Source: Rhodobiaceae bacterium (lineage in GTDB: Bacteria; Pseudomonadota; Alphaproteobacteria; Rhizobiales; TMED25). From it: a stretch of DNA of 62,466 bases. The notes under the pieces are model-generated. The model did not search any database. It had not been told where the DNA came from and saw only the letters and a program-made list of their open reading frames with translations. Below are positions 62,358 to 62,466 of this stretch, piece by piece; position 1 is the stretch's first letter; the number at the start of each line of letters is the position of its first letter. The stretch covers positions 258,491 through 320,956 of the forward strand of contig PAHC01000011.1 in NCBI GenBank assembly GCA_002704755.1, given 5' to 3'. A program made the translations under genes and the position numbers.

Positions 62358-62466
62358 TTTTATACCCTAATATTTAAATTAAATTATTAATTCATTCTAT
62401 AATGTACACTCATTGTTAAAAAATCCCGTCTCAATCTTCAAGGAATTTTTTAAGAATTTTGAGTGC

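Noticed and set aside
62418..62451. A possible hairpin (AAAAAATCC and GGAATTTTTT with a 15-base loop) upstream of leuC.
   Set aside because: The stem is mostly A-T pairs with a bulge and a long loop. It could end a minus-strand gene beyond the window, but the evidence is too thin to call a terminator.
1..62466. tRNA genes, CRISPR arrays, toxin-antitoxin pairs, defence islands and insertion sequences.
   Set aside because: I looked for T-loop motifs, regularly spaced repeats, transposase motifs and terminal repeats by eye and found none. The window is core chromosome apart from the stress island.

Overview
The window is a gene-dense, strongly AT-rich piece of chromosome (roughly one third G+C by eye). 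It looks like a free-living, probably marine, streamlined alphaproteobacterium. Reasons: conserved alphaproteobacterial gene neighbourhoods (ccmABCDG beside an aconitase; ialB-rlmN-argG; obgE-proB-proA-nadD-rsfS-rlmH-ctpA-rppH; fsa-xerC/priA-atpHAGDC; zapE-mdh-sucC-sucD; leuC-leuD-leuB-asd-sdhCDAB), DUF2794 and IalB families, a ChrR/RpoE pair, very short intergenic gaps and many overlapping genes. The exact lineage (for example AEGEAN-169/HIMB59-like or a low-GC SAR116 relative) is inference. I see no tRNA, rRNA, CRISPR array, insertion sequence or prophage.

Layout. 1-944: leftward SDR (cut by the window edge), cupin and NIPSNAP genes of unknown joint role. 1019-3715: haem export and cytochrome c maturation genes ccmABCDG, divergent from acnB (3854-6646). 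6680-16310: htpG, DUF2794, a BI-1 family protein, phhB, a SPOUT methyltransferase, ialB, rlmN, argG, folD, yggT and tatABC. 16521-18404: hlyU-like, sixA-like and amidohydrolase genes.

18519-25917 is the most interesting part: an apparent ECF sigma factor stress island. It holds rpoE-chrR with an SDR, a second SDR with a 49-residue basic protein, a DUF2177 membrane protein, an unknown membrane protein, and a flavoprotein/DUF1365/CFA-like methyltransferase operon. Four promoter-like sites share a TGATC-N17-CGTTNTA pattern (two exact, two with one mismatch in the -35) and point at four transcription units, including rpoE itself. The CFA-like enzyme lacks two expected bicarbonate ligands, so it may methylate rather than cyclopropanate lipids, as in the furan fatty acid route of Rhodobacter.

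26052-28063: a ketopantoate-reductase-like gene with a likely leaderless transcript, then a quinone oxidoreductase. 28227-35705: rplU-rpmA and the long obgE-to-rppH operon. 35696-42865: F1 ATP synthase genes and priA. 43002-44655: an fsa-type aldolase and xerC. 44662-49817: sucD, sucC, mdh, zapE, a small membrane-anchored protein and a gamma carbonic anhydrase. 50011-54709: a DUF6580-like membrane protein, ispG, panB, panC, ispA and rpmF. 54714-62357: succinate dehydrogenase, asd and the leucine genes leuB, leuD and leuC.

Together the core genes cover part of the TCA cycle (AcnB, SucCD, SdhABCD, Mdh), respiration-driven ATP synthesis, cytochrome c maturation, Tat export, and synthesis of arginine, proline, leucine, aspartate-family amino acids, pantothenate, isoprenoids and folate one-carbon units.
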